Assembly: GCF_017876395.1 (NCBI RefSeq)
Contig: NZ_JAGINX010000001.1
Span: 62,001 to 126,000 of the forward strand
DNA from: Nesterenkonia lacusekhoensis
GTDB taxonomy: Bacteria > Actinomycetota > Actinomycetes > Actinomycetales > Micrococcaceae
Reading direction: 5' to 3'
Length of the DNA stretch: 64,000 bases
In this document: positions 1 to 10,210 of the stretch, piece after piece
Numbering within the stretch: position 1 is the stretch's first letter
How the letters are laid out: the number at the start of each line of letters is the position of its first letter
Notes under the pieces: generated by a model
Seen by the model: the letters and a program-made list of their open reading frames with translations, nothing else
Told to the model about the DNA's origin: nothing
The model's database searches: none
Position numbers and translations under genes: made by a program

Positions 1-1
1 G

Positions 2-2593
2 GATTTTGTCTTCACGCCTCCCTCGGAACGTTCCGGCCCCTCCGCCCGCTCGGCCGCTGCCGGGCAGGATGCTCAGCGCGGCCAGGGGGCTCAGCGCGGG
101 GCTGGGCAGGGATCCGACGACGCCGGCCCGGCCGTCCTGCAGGAGGCAGCCGCCTCCCCGGCCGCTGAGGCGGACCCTGCCGCCGGCCTGAACCCGCAGC
201 AGCGCGAGGCGGTCCTGCACCACGGAAGCCCGCTGCTGATCGTCGCCGGCGCCGGCTCGGGCAAGACCAGCGTGCTGACCCGGCGGATCGCTCATATGCT
301 GCAGTCCGGGATGGCCCGGCCGCACGAGATCCTGGCGATCACCTTCACCAACAAGGCGGCCCGGGAGATGAAGGAACGCATCGCCGGACTGGTCGGCCCC
401 ACCGCCGAACGCATGTGGATCTCCACCTTCCACTCCTCCTGTGTGCGCATCCTGCGCGCCGAGGCCGCGCACCTGGGCCGCAAGTCCACCTTCACGATCT
501 ACGACGCCGCCGATTCGCTGCGGCTGATCACCACGATCGCCAAGATGCATGATCTGGACCCCAAGCGGTTCGCCCCACGCGCGATCAAGAACAAGATCTC
601 TTCGCTGAAGAACGAGCTCGTCGACGCCGAGACCTTCCAGGCCACTGCGCCCAATGAGCCGTTCTCCGAAGCGGTGGCCACCGTCTATCGCGAATACACC
701 GAGCGGCTGCGTGCGGCCAACGCCTATGACTTCGACGACCTGCTGGCCGAGACCGTGTGGATGTTCGACGCCTTCCCCGCTCTGCTGGACAACTACCGGC
801 GTCGCTTCCGTCACGTGCTGGTCGATGAGTATCAGGACACCAACCACGCCCAGTACCGGCTGGTCCGCCAGCTCACCGGCGGCCGGGAGGACGTGCAGAC
901 CGAGCCGGCCGAGCTGACTGTGGTCGGCGACTCCGATCAGTCGATCTATGCCTTCCGCGGCGCCGACATCCGCAACATCGTGGAGTTCGAGCGCGACTAT
1001 CCGGAGGCCACCACCATCAAGCTGGAGCAGAACTACCGCTCCACCCAGACCATCCTCGACGCCGCCAACGGCGTGATCTCCCAGAACCCGGGCCGCCAAG
1101 AGAAGAAGCTGTGGACCGACGAGGGCGAGGGTGCTCCGGTGCGCCTGCACGTGGCGCCTTCGGAGAACGATGAGGCCGACTGGATCGCCCGGACCATCGA
1201 CGAGCTCGGTGACTCTGAGGGCCTCCGCCCCTCCGACGTGGCGGTGTTCTACCGCACCAACGCGCAGTCCCGTTCCCTGGAGGAGCGGCTGATCAACCGC
1301 GGGATCCCCTACCGAGTCATCGGCGGCACCCGCTTCTATGACCGTAAGGAGATCAAGGACGCGCTGGCCTACCTGCACGTCATCAACAACCCCGACGACG
1401 ACGTCAACCTGCGGCGGATCCTCAACGAGCCCAAGCGCGGGATCGGGGACCGGGCCGAAGGTGCCGTCGCGGCACTGGCCCAGCGGGACCGGACCACCTT
1501 CTTCGAAGCGCTTCGCCGCGCCGAGCAGGCCCCGGCCATCGCCACGCGCTCGCTGAAGGCCATCAACTCCTTCGTCCGGATGATGGATGACCTGATCCAG
1601 CTGAACCAGGACGAGAAGCCCTCGGTGGTGCTGGAGGCCGTGCTGGAGCAGTCCGGGATGATGGAGGCTCTGCGCCAGTCCAAGGACCTGCAGGACGAGT
1701 CCCGTGCGGACAACCTGGGCGAGCTCGTGGCCGTGGTCAAGGAGTATGAGGCCGACGCCTCGGCCTCCGATGCTTCGGCCTCCGACGCCGGGATGTCCAG
1801 TGCCGAGGAGCAGCCGGAGGAGGCGGCGTCGCCGGATCAGCCTGCGGGCCGGGGCACACTGGCCGGCTTCCTCGAGCAGGTCAGCCTGATCGCCGACGCC
1901 GATGCCATCCCGTCGGCCGGCGATGAGGAGTCTGAGCGGCTGGCCCGTGAGCAGGGTCAGGTCACACTGATGACTCTGCACACTGCGAAGGGACTCGAAT
2001 TTCCTGTGGTCTTCCTCACAGGGATGGAGCATGGGATCTTCCCGCACTCACGGTCCATGTCGGATCCCGAGCAGCTGGCAGAGGAGCGTCGGCTGGCCTA
2101 TGTGGGGCTGACCCGCGCCCGGAAGCGGCTCTATCTCTCCCGCGCGGAGTCCCGCCACCTGTGGGGCCAGCACCAGTACAACCCGCCCAGCCAGTTCCTC
2201 TCCGAGATCCCCGAAGACCTGCTCGAGCACAGCGGATCGTCCTCCTCGGGATCGCTCAGCGGAGGTTTCACCGGATGGGGGTCCGGATCCATCTACAGCG
2301 GCGGATCCCCCGGGTCTCGGGGATCAGCCTCAGCCGCCTACGGCTCGGCGAACTCCTCCCATCGGTCCGCCTCACTGCCCGGGAGCACCGCCGGCTCTGC
2401 CCCGCAGCAGGTCAACCCGGACCGGGAGGTCCCCAGCCTCAGCCCCGGAGACCGGGTCAGCCACCGGAAGTTCGGTGAGGGGGAGGTCATCGCCGTCGAA
2501 GGCACAGGTGATAAGACCGTGGCGAAGGTCAGCTTCACCGGAACGGAGAAGAGACTTCTCCTGCGATATGCTCCAGTGGAGAAGGTCGGCTGA
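2..2593 (+). CDS. pcrA: UvrD/PcrA-type DNA helicase, 5' partial
   Basis: ATP-dependent 3'-5' superfamily 1A DNA helicase acting in nucleotide excision repair and in clearing replication conflicts. The frame is open from base 2, so the true N-terminus lies outside the window. Walker A GAGSGKT lies at 248-268, ahead of the first in-frame GTG (272), which therefore cannot be the start. Other helicase motifs follow in order: TFTNKAAREM, DEYQDTNHAQ (Walker B), GDSDQSIYAFRGAD, LEQNYRST, TLHTAKGLEFPVVF and LAYVGLTRARKRL. A Ser/Gly-rich linker (about 2230-2400) precedes a C-terminal Tudor-like segment (HRKFGEGEVIAVEG) typical of PcrA. The visible N-terminal extension is Ala/Gly/Gln-rich. Next gene is sucC, 49 bp downstream on the same strand. 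Confidence 0.95.
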   Translation, partial: DFVFTPPSERSGPSARSAAAGQDAQRGQGAQRGAGQGSDDAGPAVLQEAAASPAAEADPAAGLNPQQREAVLHHGSPLLIVAGAGSGKTSVLTRRIAHMLQSGMARPHEILAITFTNKAAREMKERIAGLVGPTAERMWISTFHSSCVRILRAEAAHLGRKSTFTIYDAADSLRLITTIAKMHDLDPKRFAPRAIKNKISSLKNELVDAETFQATAPNEPFSEAVATVYREYTERLRAANAYDFDDLLAETVWMFDAFPALLDNYRRRFRHVLVDEYQDTNHAQYRLVRQLTGGREDVQTEPAELTVVGDSDQSIYAFRGADIRNIVEFERDYPEATTIKLEQNYRSTQTILDAANGVISQNPGRQEKKLWTDEGEGAPVRLHVAPSENDEADWIARTIDELGDSEGLRPSDVAVFYRTNAQSRSLEERLINRGIPYRVIGGTRFYDRKEIKDALAYLHVINNPDDDVNLRRILNEPKRGIGDRAEGAVAALAQRDRTTFFEALRRAEQAPAIATRSLKAINSFVRMMDDLIQLNQDEKPSVVLEAVLEQSGMMEALRQSKDLQDESRADNLGELVAVVKEYEADASASDASASDAGMSSAEEQPEEAASPDQPAGRGTLAGFLEQVSLIADADAIPSAGDEESERLAREQGQVTLMTLHTAKGLEFPVVFLTGMEHGIFPHSRSMSDPEQLAEERRLAYVGLTRARKRLYLSRAESRHLWGQHQYNPPSQFLSEIPEDLLEHSGSSSSGSLSGGFTGWGSGSIYSGGSPGSRGSASAAYGSANSSHRSASLPGSTAGSAPQQVNPDREVPSLSPGDRVSHRKFGEGEVIAVEGTGDKTVAKVSFTGTEKRLLLRYAPVEKVG

Positions 2594-2642
2594 GGCCTGC
2601 CTTCGCACCAAGAGATGACTTCGACGCAGAAGGACACAACCC

Positions 2643-3821
2643 GTGGACCTGTATGAGTACCAGGCGCGCGATCTGTTCGAGGCACACGGAGTTCCCGTGC
2701 TGGCCGGAATCGTGGCGCAGACCCCGGAAGAGGCGAAGGCGGCAGCCGAGCAGATCGGCGGCACCGTCGTCGTCAAGGCTCAGGTGAAGGTGGGCGGCCG
2801 CGGCAAGGCCGGCGGCGTGAAGCTCGCCAAGAGCGCTGATGAGGCGTATGAGCACGCACAGGCCATCCTCGGAATGGACATCAAGGGCCACACCGTCAAC
2901 CGCGTGATGATCGCCCAGGGCGCTGAGATCGTTGAGGAGTACTACTTCTCCATCCTGCTGGACCGGGCGAACCGCAACTACCTCGCCATGTGCTCCAAAG
3001 AGGGCGGCGTCGAGATCGAGCAGCTCGCTGAGGAGCGGCCCGAGGCTCTGGCCCGCGTCAACTTCGACCCGAACACCGGCGTGACCGCCGAGGTGGCCAA
3101 GGACATCGCGCAGCAGGCAGGCTTCCCTGCCGAGCAGCACGAGGAGCTGGCTCAGGTCTTCCAGCAGCTGTGGACCGTGTTCTCCGAGGAGGACGCCACT
3201 CTGGTGGAGGTCAACCCGCTGGTGAAGACCGGCGAGGGCAGGATCATCGCCCTCGACGGCAAGGTCACCGTGGACGAAAACGCAGACTTCCGTCACCCCT
3301 CCCACTCGGAGCTGGTGGACGAGTCCGCTGAGGACCCGCTGGAGGCCAGGGCCAAGGCGAACGACCTCAACTACGTCAAGCTCGACGGCCAGGTGGGCAT
3401 CATCGGCAACGGCGCCGGTCTGGTCATGTCCACCCTGGATGTCGTCGCCTACGCAGGCGAGGCACACGGCGGCGTGAAGCCGGCGAACTTCCTGGACATC
3501 GGCGGCGGCGCATCCGCAGAGGTCATGGCCAACGGCCTGGACGTCATCCTCGGCGATGACCAGGTGAGCTCCGTGTTCGTCAACGTCTTCGGCGGCATCA
3601 CCTCCTGTGATGCTGTGGCCACCGGCATCGTCAAGGCGCTGGAGATCCTCGGCGACGCCGCCACCAAGCCGCTCGTGGTCCGCCTCGACGGCAACAACGT
3701 GGAGGAGGGCCGCCGCATCCTGGCAGAGGCCAACCACCCGCTGGTCACCACCGCCGACACCATGGACGCCGGTGCCGACAAGGCTGCTGAACTCGCCAAC
3801 TCTGCGCTGGCCAACAAGTAA
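2643..3821 (+). CDS. sucC: Succinate-CoA ligase, beta subunit
   Basis: Nucleotide-binding beta subunit of the TCA-cycle enzyme that interconverts succinyl-CoA and succinate with ATP/GDP synthesis. 392 residues, the usual length. The GTG start gives the expected N-terminus [19 protein letters not shown], an ATP-grasp fold opening, and an AGAAGGA ribosome-binding site lies just upstream. The N-terminal two thirds are ATP-grasp; the C-terminal ligase domain carries [12 protein letters not shown] and [10 protein letters not shown]. Followed by sucD after 14 bp, so the two subunits are co-transcribed. Confidence 0.97.
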   Translation: MDLYEYQARDLFEAHGVPVLAGIVAQTPEEAKAAAEQIGGTVVVKAQVKVGGRGKAGGVKLAKSADEAYEHAQAILGMDIKGHTVNRVMIAQGAEIVEEYYFSILLDRANRNYLAMCSKEGGVEIEQLAEERPEALARVNFDPNTGVTAEVAKDIAQQAGFPAEQHEELAQVFQQLWTVFSEEDATLVEVNPLVKTGEGRIIALDGKVTVDENADFRHPSHSELVDESAEDPLEARAKANDLNYVKLDGQVGIIGNGAGLVMSTLDVVAYAGEAHGGVKPANFLDIGGGASAEVMANGLDVILGDDQVSSVFVNVFGGITSCDAVATGIVKALEILGDAATKPLVVRLDGNNVEEGRRILAEANHPLVTTADTMDAGADKAAELANSALANK

Positions 3822-3835
3822 GGACCTCTACACTC

Positions 3836-4750
3836 ATGTCTATCTACCTGAACAAGGACTCCAAGGTCATCGTCCAGGGCATCACCGGCGGCGAGGGCAC
3901 CAAGCACACCCGTCTGATGCTGAAGGCCGGCACCAACATCGTCGGCGGCGTGAATGCACGCAAGGCCGGCACCACGGTCGAGCACCAGGACAAGGACGGC
4001 AACGACATCGAGCTGCCCGTCTTCGGCTCGGTCTCCGAGGCGATGGAGAAGTCCGGCGCAGACGTGTCGGTCGCCTTCGTCCCGCCGAAGTTCGCCAAGG
4101 ACGCGGCCATCGAGGCCATCGAGGCCGGCATCGGTCTGCTGGTGGTCATCACTGAGGGCATCCCGGTGCAGGACTCCGCTGAGTTCTACAACCTGGCCGC
4201 CCAGAAGACCGGCCCCGACGGCAAGCCCGTCACCCGGATCATCGGCCCGAACTGCCCCGGCATCATCACCCCGGGCGAGGCTCTGGCAGGCATCACTCCG
4301 GCCAACATCACCGAGTCCGGCCCCATCGGTCTGGTCTCCAAGTCGGGCACCCTGACCTACCAGATGATGTACGAGCTGCGGGACATCGGCTTCTCCACCT
4401 CCATCGGCATCGGCGGTGACCCGGTCATCGGCACCACTCACATCGATGCTCTCGAGGCCTTCGAGAACGATCCCGACACCAAGGCCATCGTGATGATCGG
4501 CGAGATCGGCGGCGACGCCGAGGAGCGTGCCGCTGAGTACATCAAGGCCAACGTCACCAAGCCGGTCGTCGGCTACGTGGCAGGCTTCACCGCTCCGGAG
4601 GGCAAGACCATGGGCCACGCAGGCGCCATCGTCTCCGGCTCCTCCGGCACTGCGGACGCCAAGAAGGAAGCACTCGAGGCCGCAGGCGTGAAGGTCGGCA
4701 AGACCCCGTCTGAGACCGCCGAGCTGCTCCGCGAGGTCTACAAGGGCTGA
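3836..4750 (+). CDS. sucD: Succinate-CoA ligase, alpha subunit
   Basis: CoA-binding alpha subunit of succinyl-CoA ligase. 304 residues. The N-terminal Rossmann CoA-binding domain starts [20 protein letters not shown]. The phosphorylated catalytic histidine is in [15 protein letters not shown] near residue 260. The substrate-channel motif [12 protein letters not shown] is intact. AAGGA in the spacer between the genes supports the ATG start. A strong hairpin terminator follows 33 bp after the stop, closing the sucCD transcript. Confidence 0.97.
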   Translation: MSIYLNKDSKVIVQGITGGEGTKHTRLMLKAGTNIVGGVNARKAGTTVEHQDKDGNDIELPVFGSVSEAMEKSGADVSVAFVPPKFAKDAAIEAIEAGIGLLVVITEGIPVQDSAEFYNLAAQKTGPDGKPVTRIIGPNCPGIITPGEALAGITPANITESGPIGLVSKSGTLTYQMMYELRDIGFSTSIGIGGDPVIGTTHIDALEAFENDPDTKAIVMIGEIGGDAEERAAEYIKANVTKPVVGYVAGFTAPEGKTMGHAGAIVSGSSGTADAKKEALEAAGVKVGKTPSETAELLREVYKG

Positions 4751-4783
4751 TGCTCTGACGCGGTGCGCTCAGCGCGCACCTGA

Positions 4784-4824
4784 CTGTGGCCCGCACTCTC
4801 CCCAACGGAGAGGGCGGGCCACAG
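4784..4824 (+). terminator. Hairpin terminator after sucCD
   Basis: GC-rich stem of about 18 bp: CTGTGGCCCGC-ACTCTCC pairs with GGAGAG-GGCGGGCCACAG around a 5-base loop, with one bulge or mismatch. There is no long T tract, which is usual for high-GC actinobacterial terminators. It lies between sucD and the convergent GntR gene, so it may serve both strands. Confidence 0.8.
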
Positions 4825-4969
4825 CTGTCTCTGGGCGGCGGCGCATCATGACTCCGGACCGGAGGGGCCGTATGAAGTGCGCTGAGCGGAAAGCGCCTCT
4901 ACCGGTGGGCGCGCTTCTCCTGTGACCGGCTGCCCCAGGATGCGGCACTGCTGAAGCAGGGTCTGCGGC

Positions 4970-5731
4970 TCAGTCCTCGCCGTGGCCGTCCGTGGGCAGG
5001 GTCTCCATAGCGAAGCGGATGTGCTCCTCCACCAGCTCAGCGCTGCGCTGAGGTTCCTGCTCCCTGATCGCGGCATGGATCCGGTGGTGCTGCTCCTGAA
5101 GGGTGATCTGCACCTCGGAGGGGGCTCCGTGGGAGTGGAACGCCTCCAGGATGGTCTGCTTCAGGGAGCTGCGGATGGCTGTGGTGAGATCGGCGACCAG
5201 CCGGTTGCCGGCCGCCTCTGCGATGGCGACGTGGAAGGCGGTGTCGGCGTCGTTGAACTCCTCCACAGTGGAGGACCTCTCCATCGCTTCCAAGGCCTGG
5301 TCGATCTGCGCGAGCTGGGGCTCCTCCGCCTGCTGCGCGGCGAGCATGGCGCTGGCCCGCTCCAAGGCGATGCGGGCCTCCGCGACGTCGTCGAGGGGGA
5401 AGTTGGACAGCCCGATGTGCATCCGGAGCAGACGGGTCAGCCCCTCGCTGGGGAGCGCGGTGACGCGCGTCCCGGCCGAGCGGCCGGAGCCCACCTGGGA
5501 CTGCAGCGCCCCCTGGGACTCCAGTATTCGGATGGCCTCACGGACGCTGGCCCGGCTCACCTGCAGTTGGGAGGCCAGCTCCCGTTCCGGCGGGAGCAGG
5601 TCTCCCACAGCCAGCCGGCCTGCGGTGACCTGTTCCTCGATCGCGTCGAGCACCAGCTCATGGGCACGGCTGCGCGGGATCGGCTCCCAGGAGATCGGCG
5701 TGCGGCTGGAGTTCTCGGCTGAGTCAGGCAT
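4970..5731 (-). CDS. GntR/FadR-subfamily regulator of lactate genes
   Basis: Transcriptional repressor of the FadR branch of GntR. 253 residues: winged helix-turn-helix at about residues 22-95 (LPPERELASQLQVSRASVRE) and an alpha-helical FCD effector domain at about 105-235 with the usual metal/ligand residues in DADTAFHVAIAEAAGN and EQHHRIHAAI. It lies 45 bp downstream of the lactate permease gene on the same strand, so probably co-transcribed and autoregulated. Two 11-bp palindromes of FadR type (TGGTCTGACCA and AGGTCAGACCA) in the permease/oxidase promoter region are the likely operators. That makes it functionally an LldR, but the assignment rests on context and is not measured. Confidence 0.88.
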   Translation of the reverse strand: MPDSAENSSRTPISWEPIPRSRAHELVLDAIEEQVTAGRLAVGDLLPPERELASQLQVSRASVREAIRILESQGALQSQVGSGRSAGTRVTALPSEGLTRLLRMHIGLSNFPLDDVAEARIALERASAMLAAQQAEEPQLAQIDQALEAMERSSTVEEFNDADTAFHVAIAEAAGNRLVADLTTAIRSSLKQTILEAFHSHGAPSEVQITLQEQHHRIHAAIREQEPQRSAELVEEHIRFAMETLPTDGHGED

Positions 5732-5776
5732 AGCCCTTTTCTATCACCGCAGCTGCGGTCCTTCCGTGTGTGGTCC

Positions 5777-7591
5777 TCATCGGCGGCCGGCGGTGGGAGT
5801 CTCCACGCGCGGGGCGGCGGAGCTGCGGCGCACGACGACGCCGGCGGCCAGCGGCAGACCCAGGACCAAGGTCCCGAGGACCAGGGTACCCAGGTTCAGC
5901 CCGGCACCGTGGGCAATGATGTAACTGATCGCCCCGGCGGCGGTGCAGTAGTACAGGGTGACCGGCAGGACCCGGCGCAGGAGGTCGCCCTCCCTGCCGA
6001 GCAGACCCACAGTGGCGGAGGCGGCGACGATGTTGTGGACGGAGATCGGATTGCCTCCGGCTCCACCGACGGCCTGTGCGGCGACCACCGTCTCCGGGCT
6101 GACCCCGATATGGCTGCCGGTGGACCACTGGAACTGGGAGAAGGTCAGGTTGGAGATGGTGTTGGAGCCCGCGACGAAGGCGCCCAAGGCCCCGAGGAAC
6201 GGGGCGAGGAACGGCCAGTATCCGCCGGAGACTGCCGCGGCACCCTCGGCGAGGATGACCGGCATGCTCTCCATGCCGGAGTCGTTGGTCCCGGACTGCA
6301 GCAGGATCCGGACCAGAGGCACGGCGAAGAAGAGCGCCGCGGCGGTGCCGGCGAGCTGTCGGCCTGCGACCTGCCAGGTGCGGAGGACCTGGGAGCCGGA
6401 CATCCGGTAGATCACATACCCGCAGGCCACCGCCATCAGAAGCATGAACCCGGGGAGGTAGAAGGGCTCCACCGTGGGGCTGATCCCCTCAACCCCCAGC
6501 AGGTCGCTGAACTCGAACAGGGTGACTCCGGGAGTGTTCAGGAGCTCCTCGAGCGGCTCCAGCACGCGGGTGGCGACCAACAGTCCGGCCAGCACCAGGT
6601 AGGGGGACCAGGCCCGGACCATCCCGATCCGCCGACCTGCGGCGAGCGCCTTCGGCTTCTCCTGCGCGATCCGGCCGGTCCAGCTGGTCTCCCAGTCGCT
6701 TCGGGGCCCGAACTCGAAGGTCCTCTTGGGCATCAGGAATCCCTTGGAGGAGGTGACCATGACGATGACCAGGCCGGTCAGCCCACCCAGCATGGCAGGG
6801 AACTCCGGCCCCAGGAACGTGGCGACCAGTGCGGAGGGCACGATCACTGCCAGGGAGGCGTAGAGGGCGAAGGGGGCGATCCGCAGGCCGTCTGCGAAGC
6901 TCCGCTCCGGGCCGAAGAAGCCGGTCAGGAGCGTGACGATGATCAGCGGGATGAGCAGCCCGACGACCGCATGGATCAGCGCTACGCTGAGCCCGATCTC
7001 CGCGATGTACTCAGCGTAGGTGACGTCCTGCTCCAGCAGGCGTGCCTGCATGGCGTCGGAGTTCTGGTCCAGGCCGTTGCCCACGCCGATGAGGATGGGT
7101 GTCCCCACTGCGCCGAAGCTCACCGGGGTCGTCTGTACGATCAGGCCCACCATCACCGCCGCCATCGCCGGGAATCCCATGGCCAGCAGCAGCGGGGCGA
7201 CGACGGCGGCTGTGGTGCCGTAGCCCGAGGTTCCCTCGATGAAGGAGCCGAAGCACCAGCCGATGATGATCGCCTGAACCCGGCGGTCGGGGGAGATGCG
7301 GTTGAAGCCGGCTTTGATGGTCTCCATGGCCCCGGAGGCCATCACCGTGGCCAGCAGGAGCAGGGCTCCGAAGATGATGTAGAGCATGGTGCCGGCGATG
7401 ATCAGCCCCTCCACGGAGGCCGCGGCGATGGCGGCGGGTGCCATGTCCCAGCTGAGCCATGCGACGCAAACGGCGACCACATAGCCCACGGGCATGGCAT
7501 ATTTCGCCGGCCAGCGGAAGCCGGCCAGGAGAAGGCCGACCGTGACGATGGGGGCGATGGCCAGCATGCTGTACCAGGCGATGGAGTCCAT
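5777..7591 (-). CDS. lldP: L-lactate permease (LctP family)
   Basis: Integral membrane lactate:proton symporter. About 604 residues with some 12-13 hydrophobic segments. Family signatures include [18 protein letters not shown] and [16 protein letters not shown]. The longest open frame reaches 7699, but I place the start at the ATG at 7591 ([14 protein letters not shown]). A GGAGGA ribosome-binding site lies about 10 bases upstream, and the mirror-image leader of the divergent lldD starts at the equivalent place. The extra upstream codons read through the operator and promoter. First gene of a permease-GntR operon, divergent from the lactate oxidase gene. Confidence 0.93.
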   Translation of the reverse strand: MDSIAWYSMLAIAPIVTVGLLLAGFRWPAKYAMPVGYVVAVCVAWLSWDMAPAAIAAASVEGLIIAGTMLYIIFGALLLLATVMASGAMETIKAGFNRISPDRRVQAIIIGWCFGSFIEGTSGYGTTAAVVAPLLLAMGFPAMAAVMVGLIVQTTPVSFGAVGTPILIGVGNGLDQNSDAMQARLLEQDVTYAEYIAEIGLSVALIHAVVGLLIPLIIVTLLTGFFGPERSFADGLRIAPFALYASLAVIVPSALVATFLGPEFPAMLGGLTGLVIVMVTSSKGFLMPKRTFEFGPRSDWETSWTGRIAQEKPKALAAGRRIGMVRAWSPYLVLAGLLVATRVLEPLEELLNTPGVTLFEFSDLLGVEGISPTVEPFYLPGFMLLMAVACGYVIYRMSGSQVLRTWQVAGRQLAGTAAALFFAVPLVRILLQSGTNDSGMESMPVILAEGAAAVSGGYWPFLAPFLGALGAFVAGSNTISNLTFSQFQWSTGSHIGVSPETVVAAQAVGGAGGNPISVHNIVAASATVGLLGREGDLLRRVLPVTLYYCTAAGAISYIIAHGAGLNLGTLVLGTLVLGLPLAAGVVVRRSSAAPRVETPTAGRR

Positions 7592-7616
7592 GGGGCGCTG
7601 TTCCTCCGGGGCGGGT

Positions 7617-7638
7617 TGCACCATCATGTGGTCTGACC
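7617..7638. repeat. Left arm of 22-bp inverted repeat in the lld intergenic region
   Basis: Perfect inverted copy of 7745-7766 across a 106-bp spacer. It contains the operator half of the lldP leader plus the ACATGATGGTGCA segment. Similarity continues beyond the perfect core through the ribosome-binding sites to both start codons, so the permease and oxidase genes have matching leaders in opposite orientation. Confidence 0.9.
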
Positions 7639-7672
7639 ATTGGAGGCTAGTGAGAATTGTGATCTGCGTCAA
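7629..7672 (-). promoter_or_regulatory. lldP promoter and GntR operator
   Basis: Reading the minus strand: TTGACG at 7672-7667, a 17-base spacer, TAGCCT at 7649-7644 as the -10, then the palindrome TGGTCAGACCA at 7639-7629 where transcription should begin. The palindrome fits the FadR-subfamily pattern TGGTnnnACCA. Binding there would block initiation of the permease-regulator transcript. Boxes were assigned by eye. Confidence 0.7.
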
Positions 7673-7708
7673 CAAGAATTTTGGACCCCCAAGTGGCAAG
7701 GGGGCCCG

Positions 7709-7754
7709 TTGACGATGTGATCCTCGTTGCCCTATCCTCTATGAGGTCAGACCA
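7709..7754 (+). promoter_or_regulatory. lldD promoter and GntR operator
   Basis: TTGACG at 7709-7714, an 18-base spacer, TATCCT at 7733-7738, then AGGTCAGACCA at 7744-7754 over the expected transcription start. It mirrors the lldP promoter in box sequence and operator placement, so one regulator should switch both divergent transcripts. Confidence 0.7.
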
Positions 7755-7766
7755 CATGATGGTGCA
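7745..7766. repeat. Right arm of 22-bp inverted repeat in the lld intergenic region
   Basis: Perfect inverted partner of 7617-7638. From this arm to the lldD ATG is 24 bases; the equivalent distance in lldP is 25 bases, and both contain an equivalently placed GGAGGA/GAGGAG ribosome-binding site. Confidence 0.9.
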
Positions 7767-7790
7767 GCGTGTCCCCGAGGAGCAGGTTCC

Positions 7791-9062
7791 ATGGTCCAGC
7801 GTCAATTTCCCAAGCCGCGCGACCTTGCGCCGCTGATGCAGTTCAAGAAGTTCGACTTCAACGCCAGCCGGCGTCGGCTCAGCGCCGCGCTGACCATCGA
7901 GGATCTGCGGACGATCGCCAAACGGCGCACCCCCAAGGCGGCCTTCGACTACACCGACGGTGCGGCGGAGGGTGAGTTCTCCATTCGCCGGGCGCGCGAG
8001 GGCTTCGAGGATGTCCAGTTCAACCCGTCGATCCTGCGCGACGTCTCTGCAGTGGACACCTCCGTCAGCATCTTCGGCGGCCCCTCTGCCCAGCCCTTCG
8101 GCATTGCCCCCACCGGTTTCACCCGCCTGATGCAGACCGAGGGGGAGGCCGCAGGGGCGGGTGCCGCAGGCGCGGCGGGGATCCCGTTCACACTCTCCAC
8201 GCTGGGGACCACCAGCATCGAGGATGTGCAGGCCGCGAATCCGCAGGGGCGCAACTGGTTCCAGCTCTATGTGATGAAACAGCGGGAGATCTCCTACGGC
8301 TTGGTCGAGCGCGCCGCCGCCTCCGGCTTCGATACCCTCTTCTTCACCGTGGACACTCCGGTCGCCGGGGCCCGCCTGCGGGATAGGCGCAACGGCTTCT
8401 CCATCCCTCCGCAGCTGAGCCTGAGCACTGTGATCAACGCGATTCCGCGGCCCTGGTGGTGGTATGACTTCCTGACCACTCCGCCGCTGGAGTTCGCCTC
8501 CCTGTCCTCCACCGGCGGGACGGTCGGTGAGCTGCTGGACGCCGCGATGGACCCCTCCATCAGCTTCGAGGACCTGAAGATCATCCGGGAGCTCTTCCCC
8601 GGCAAGATCGTCGTCAAGGGTGTTCAGAACGTGGAGGACTCCCGCACGCTGGCCGATCTGGGCGTGGACGGCGTCGTGCTCTCCAACCACGGCGGTCGGC
8701 AGCTGGACCGGGCGCCGGTGCCCTTCCACCTGCTGCCGGAGGTGGTCCGTGAGGTCGGGGACGATCTCGAGGTGACCATGGACACCGGCATCATGAACGG
8801 CGCTGACGTCGTCGCCTCGCTGGCGATGGGCGCGAAGTTCACCTTCGTGGGCCGGGCCTACCTCTACGGGCTGATGGCCGGAGGTCGAGCCGGGGTGGAC
8901 CGGGCGATCGAGATCCTCAGCGATCAGGTCGAGCGCACCATGAAGCTGCTGGAGGTCTCCACAGTGGAGGAGCTGGAGCCCAAGCACGTCACCCAGCTGC
9001 AGCGGCTGGCTCCCCGCGCCCAGGTCCGGCCGGAGGCGGCACGGGCCGCCTCCGGCGCCTGA
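7791..9062 (+). CDS. lldD: FMN-dependent L-lactate dehydrogenase / alpha-hydroxy acid oxidase
   Basis: FMN enzyme oxidising L-lactate (or a close alpha-hydroxy acid) to the keto acid and feeding electrons to quinone or oxygen. 423 residues in a TIM-barrel fold. Visible signatures: [27 protein letters not shown] (FMN phosphate region), FQLYVMKQ, and the active-site [12 protein letters not shown] with catalytic His and Arg. The ATG at 7791 has GAGGAG upstream. Divergent from the lactate permease with shared operators, which argues for lactate as substrate. The dehydrogenase/oxidase distinction cannot be made from sequence alone. Confidence 0.93.
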   Translation: MVQRQFPKPRDLAPLMQFKKFDFNASRRRLSAALTIEDLRTIAKRRTPKAAFDYTDGAAEGEFSIRRAREGFEDVQFNPSILRDVSAVDTSVSIFGGPSAQPFGIAPTGFTRLMQTEGEAAGAGAAGAAGIPFTLSTLGTTSIEDVQAANPQGRNWFQLYVMKQREISYGLVERAAASGFDTLFFTVDTPVAGARLRDRRNGFSIPPQLSLSTVINAIPRPWWWYDFLTTPPLEFASLSSTGGTVGELLDAAMDPSISFEDLKIIRELFPGKIVVKGVQNVEDSRTLADLGVDGVVLSNHGGRQLDRAPVPFHLLPEVVREVGDDLEVTMDTGIMNGADVVASLAMGAKFTFVGRAYLYGLMAGGRAGVDRAIEILSDQVERTMKLLEVSTVEELEPKHVTQLQRLAPRAQVRPEAARAASGA

Positions 9063-9081
9063 CCTGGGCCGTCAGGTCAGG

Positions 9082-10083
9082 TCAGGCGGGGAACTGCGGC
9101 TGATCCTCCAACCGGGGTTCGGGCAGATCCGGGACGATCATCACCGGCCCGGCGGCCGCGGTGAGCACCGAACGGGAGGTGGAGCCCAGCAGGGCGCTGC
9201 GGATGCCTCCGCGTCCGCGCGTCCCGACCACGGTCAGCTGAGCCTCCGCGGACCTCTGGGCCAACACGTCGTCGGCGGCACCGACCTCGACGACGCCGCT
9301 GACCTGGGCCCCCGGAACCCGGCTCTGCAGCCAGGCGGCCTCGGCCTGAGCATGCTCTTCGAGTTCGCGGCGGCGCTGTTCGGCGTAGGAGCTGTCGAAT
9401 CCGATGTCCGGATACCAGCCGGTCACATCGTCCAGCGGCAGCAGGGCGATGATCGCGTGCAGCGGGGCACCGCGCTCCGCGGCGGCCTCAGCGGCCTGCA
9501 GAGCTGCGACGCGGGAGATCGAGGAGCCGTCCACGCCGACCACCACCGGCCGCGGGTCCTGCGCGGGGGAGAAGCGTCCGCCGTCGGGCCCGACGCCGGC
9601 CTGCGGGTCATAGGAGGCGGGCACGATCACCGTCGGGCAGTGGGCATGGGCGGGCACTGCGGTGGCGACCGATCCCACGATCCTCCCCACGAAGCCGCCC
9701 CGGCCGCGTCCCCCGAGGACCACCAGCTGCGCTGAGGCCGAGAGCTTCACCAGCACTCCGGCGGCGTCGCCCTCCACGGAGTGGGCGACCACGTGGCCGG
9801 GATAGTCCTGCAGGTACTCGTGGGCCTGCGCCAGCACAGCCTCGGAATCCTGCCGCGGGAGATCCGCCTCTCCCTCCGGCGGCAGGGCGGCCAGCGTGCT
9901 GTAGAACTGAGCAGGGAGCCGGTAGGCGTTGACCACGGTCAGCTGCGAGTTCCGGCGCTGCGCGGCACGAGCAGCGTAGTGGAGGGCCAGGAAGCTCTGC
10001 TCGGACCCGTCGAAGCCGACCACCACGCCCAGCGTGCGCTCGGCGTCGTTCAGGGGCGTCAGAGTGTGGGGGTTGGGAGTCAT
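9082..10083 (-). CDS. Tandem-domain universal stress protein
   Basis: Cytoplasmic UspA-family protein of 333 residues with two Usp domains (about 15-150 and 175-318). Both show the ATP-binding glycine pattern: GGRGRGGFVGRIVGSVA in the first and GTRGRGGIRSALLGSTS in the second, with GVDGSS/GFDGSE at the domain starts. Such proteins bind ATP and accumulate in stress or stasis. Monocistronic here, tail-to-tail with lldD (19-bp gap). Confidence 0.93.
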   Translation of the reverse strand: MTPNPHTLTPLNDAERTLGVVVGFDGSEQSFLALHYAARAAQRRNSQLTVVNAYRLPAQFYSTLAALPPEGEADLPRQDSEAVLAQAHEYLQDYPGHVVAHSVEGDAAGVLVKLSASAQLVVLGGRGRGGFVGRIVGSVATAVPAHAHCPTVIVPASYDPQAGVGPDGGRFSPAQDPRPVVVGVDGSSISRVAALQAAEAAAERGAPLHAIIALLPLDDVTGWYPDIGFDSSYAEQRRRELEEHAQAEAAWLQSRVPGAQVSGVVEVGAADDVLAQRSAEAQLTVVGTRGRGGIRSALLGSTSRSVLTAAAGPVMIVPDLPEPRLEDQPQFPA

Positions 10084-10210
10084 GGAATGTTCCTCTCTCT
10101 CGTCGGGGATGCTGAAGTGCCCGGGGTTGCGAGTCTACGCCTCTGCGGCGGTCATGTGGGCGGTCGGGCGGAAGAACGTCCCACGCCCCGCCGGCGGCAG
10201 ACGGGCGAGG

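Noticed and set aside
272-2593. GTG at 272 as the helicase start
   Set aside because: Walker A lies before it in the same open frame.
2535-4618. Long minus-strand frames opposite sucC and sucD
   Set aside because: Antisense shadows of two clearly conserved TCA-cycle genes.
5768-7636. Plus-strand 622-codon open frame opposite lldP
   Set aside because: Low-complexity Asp/Gly/His/Gln composition typical of antisense frames; lldP on the other strand matches the lactate permease family throughout.
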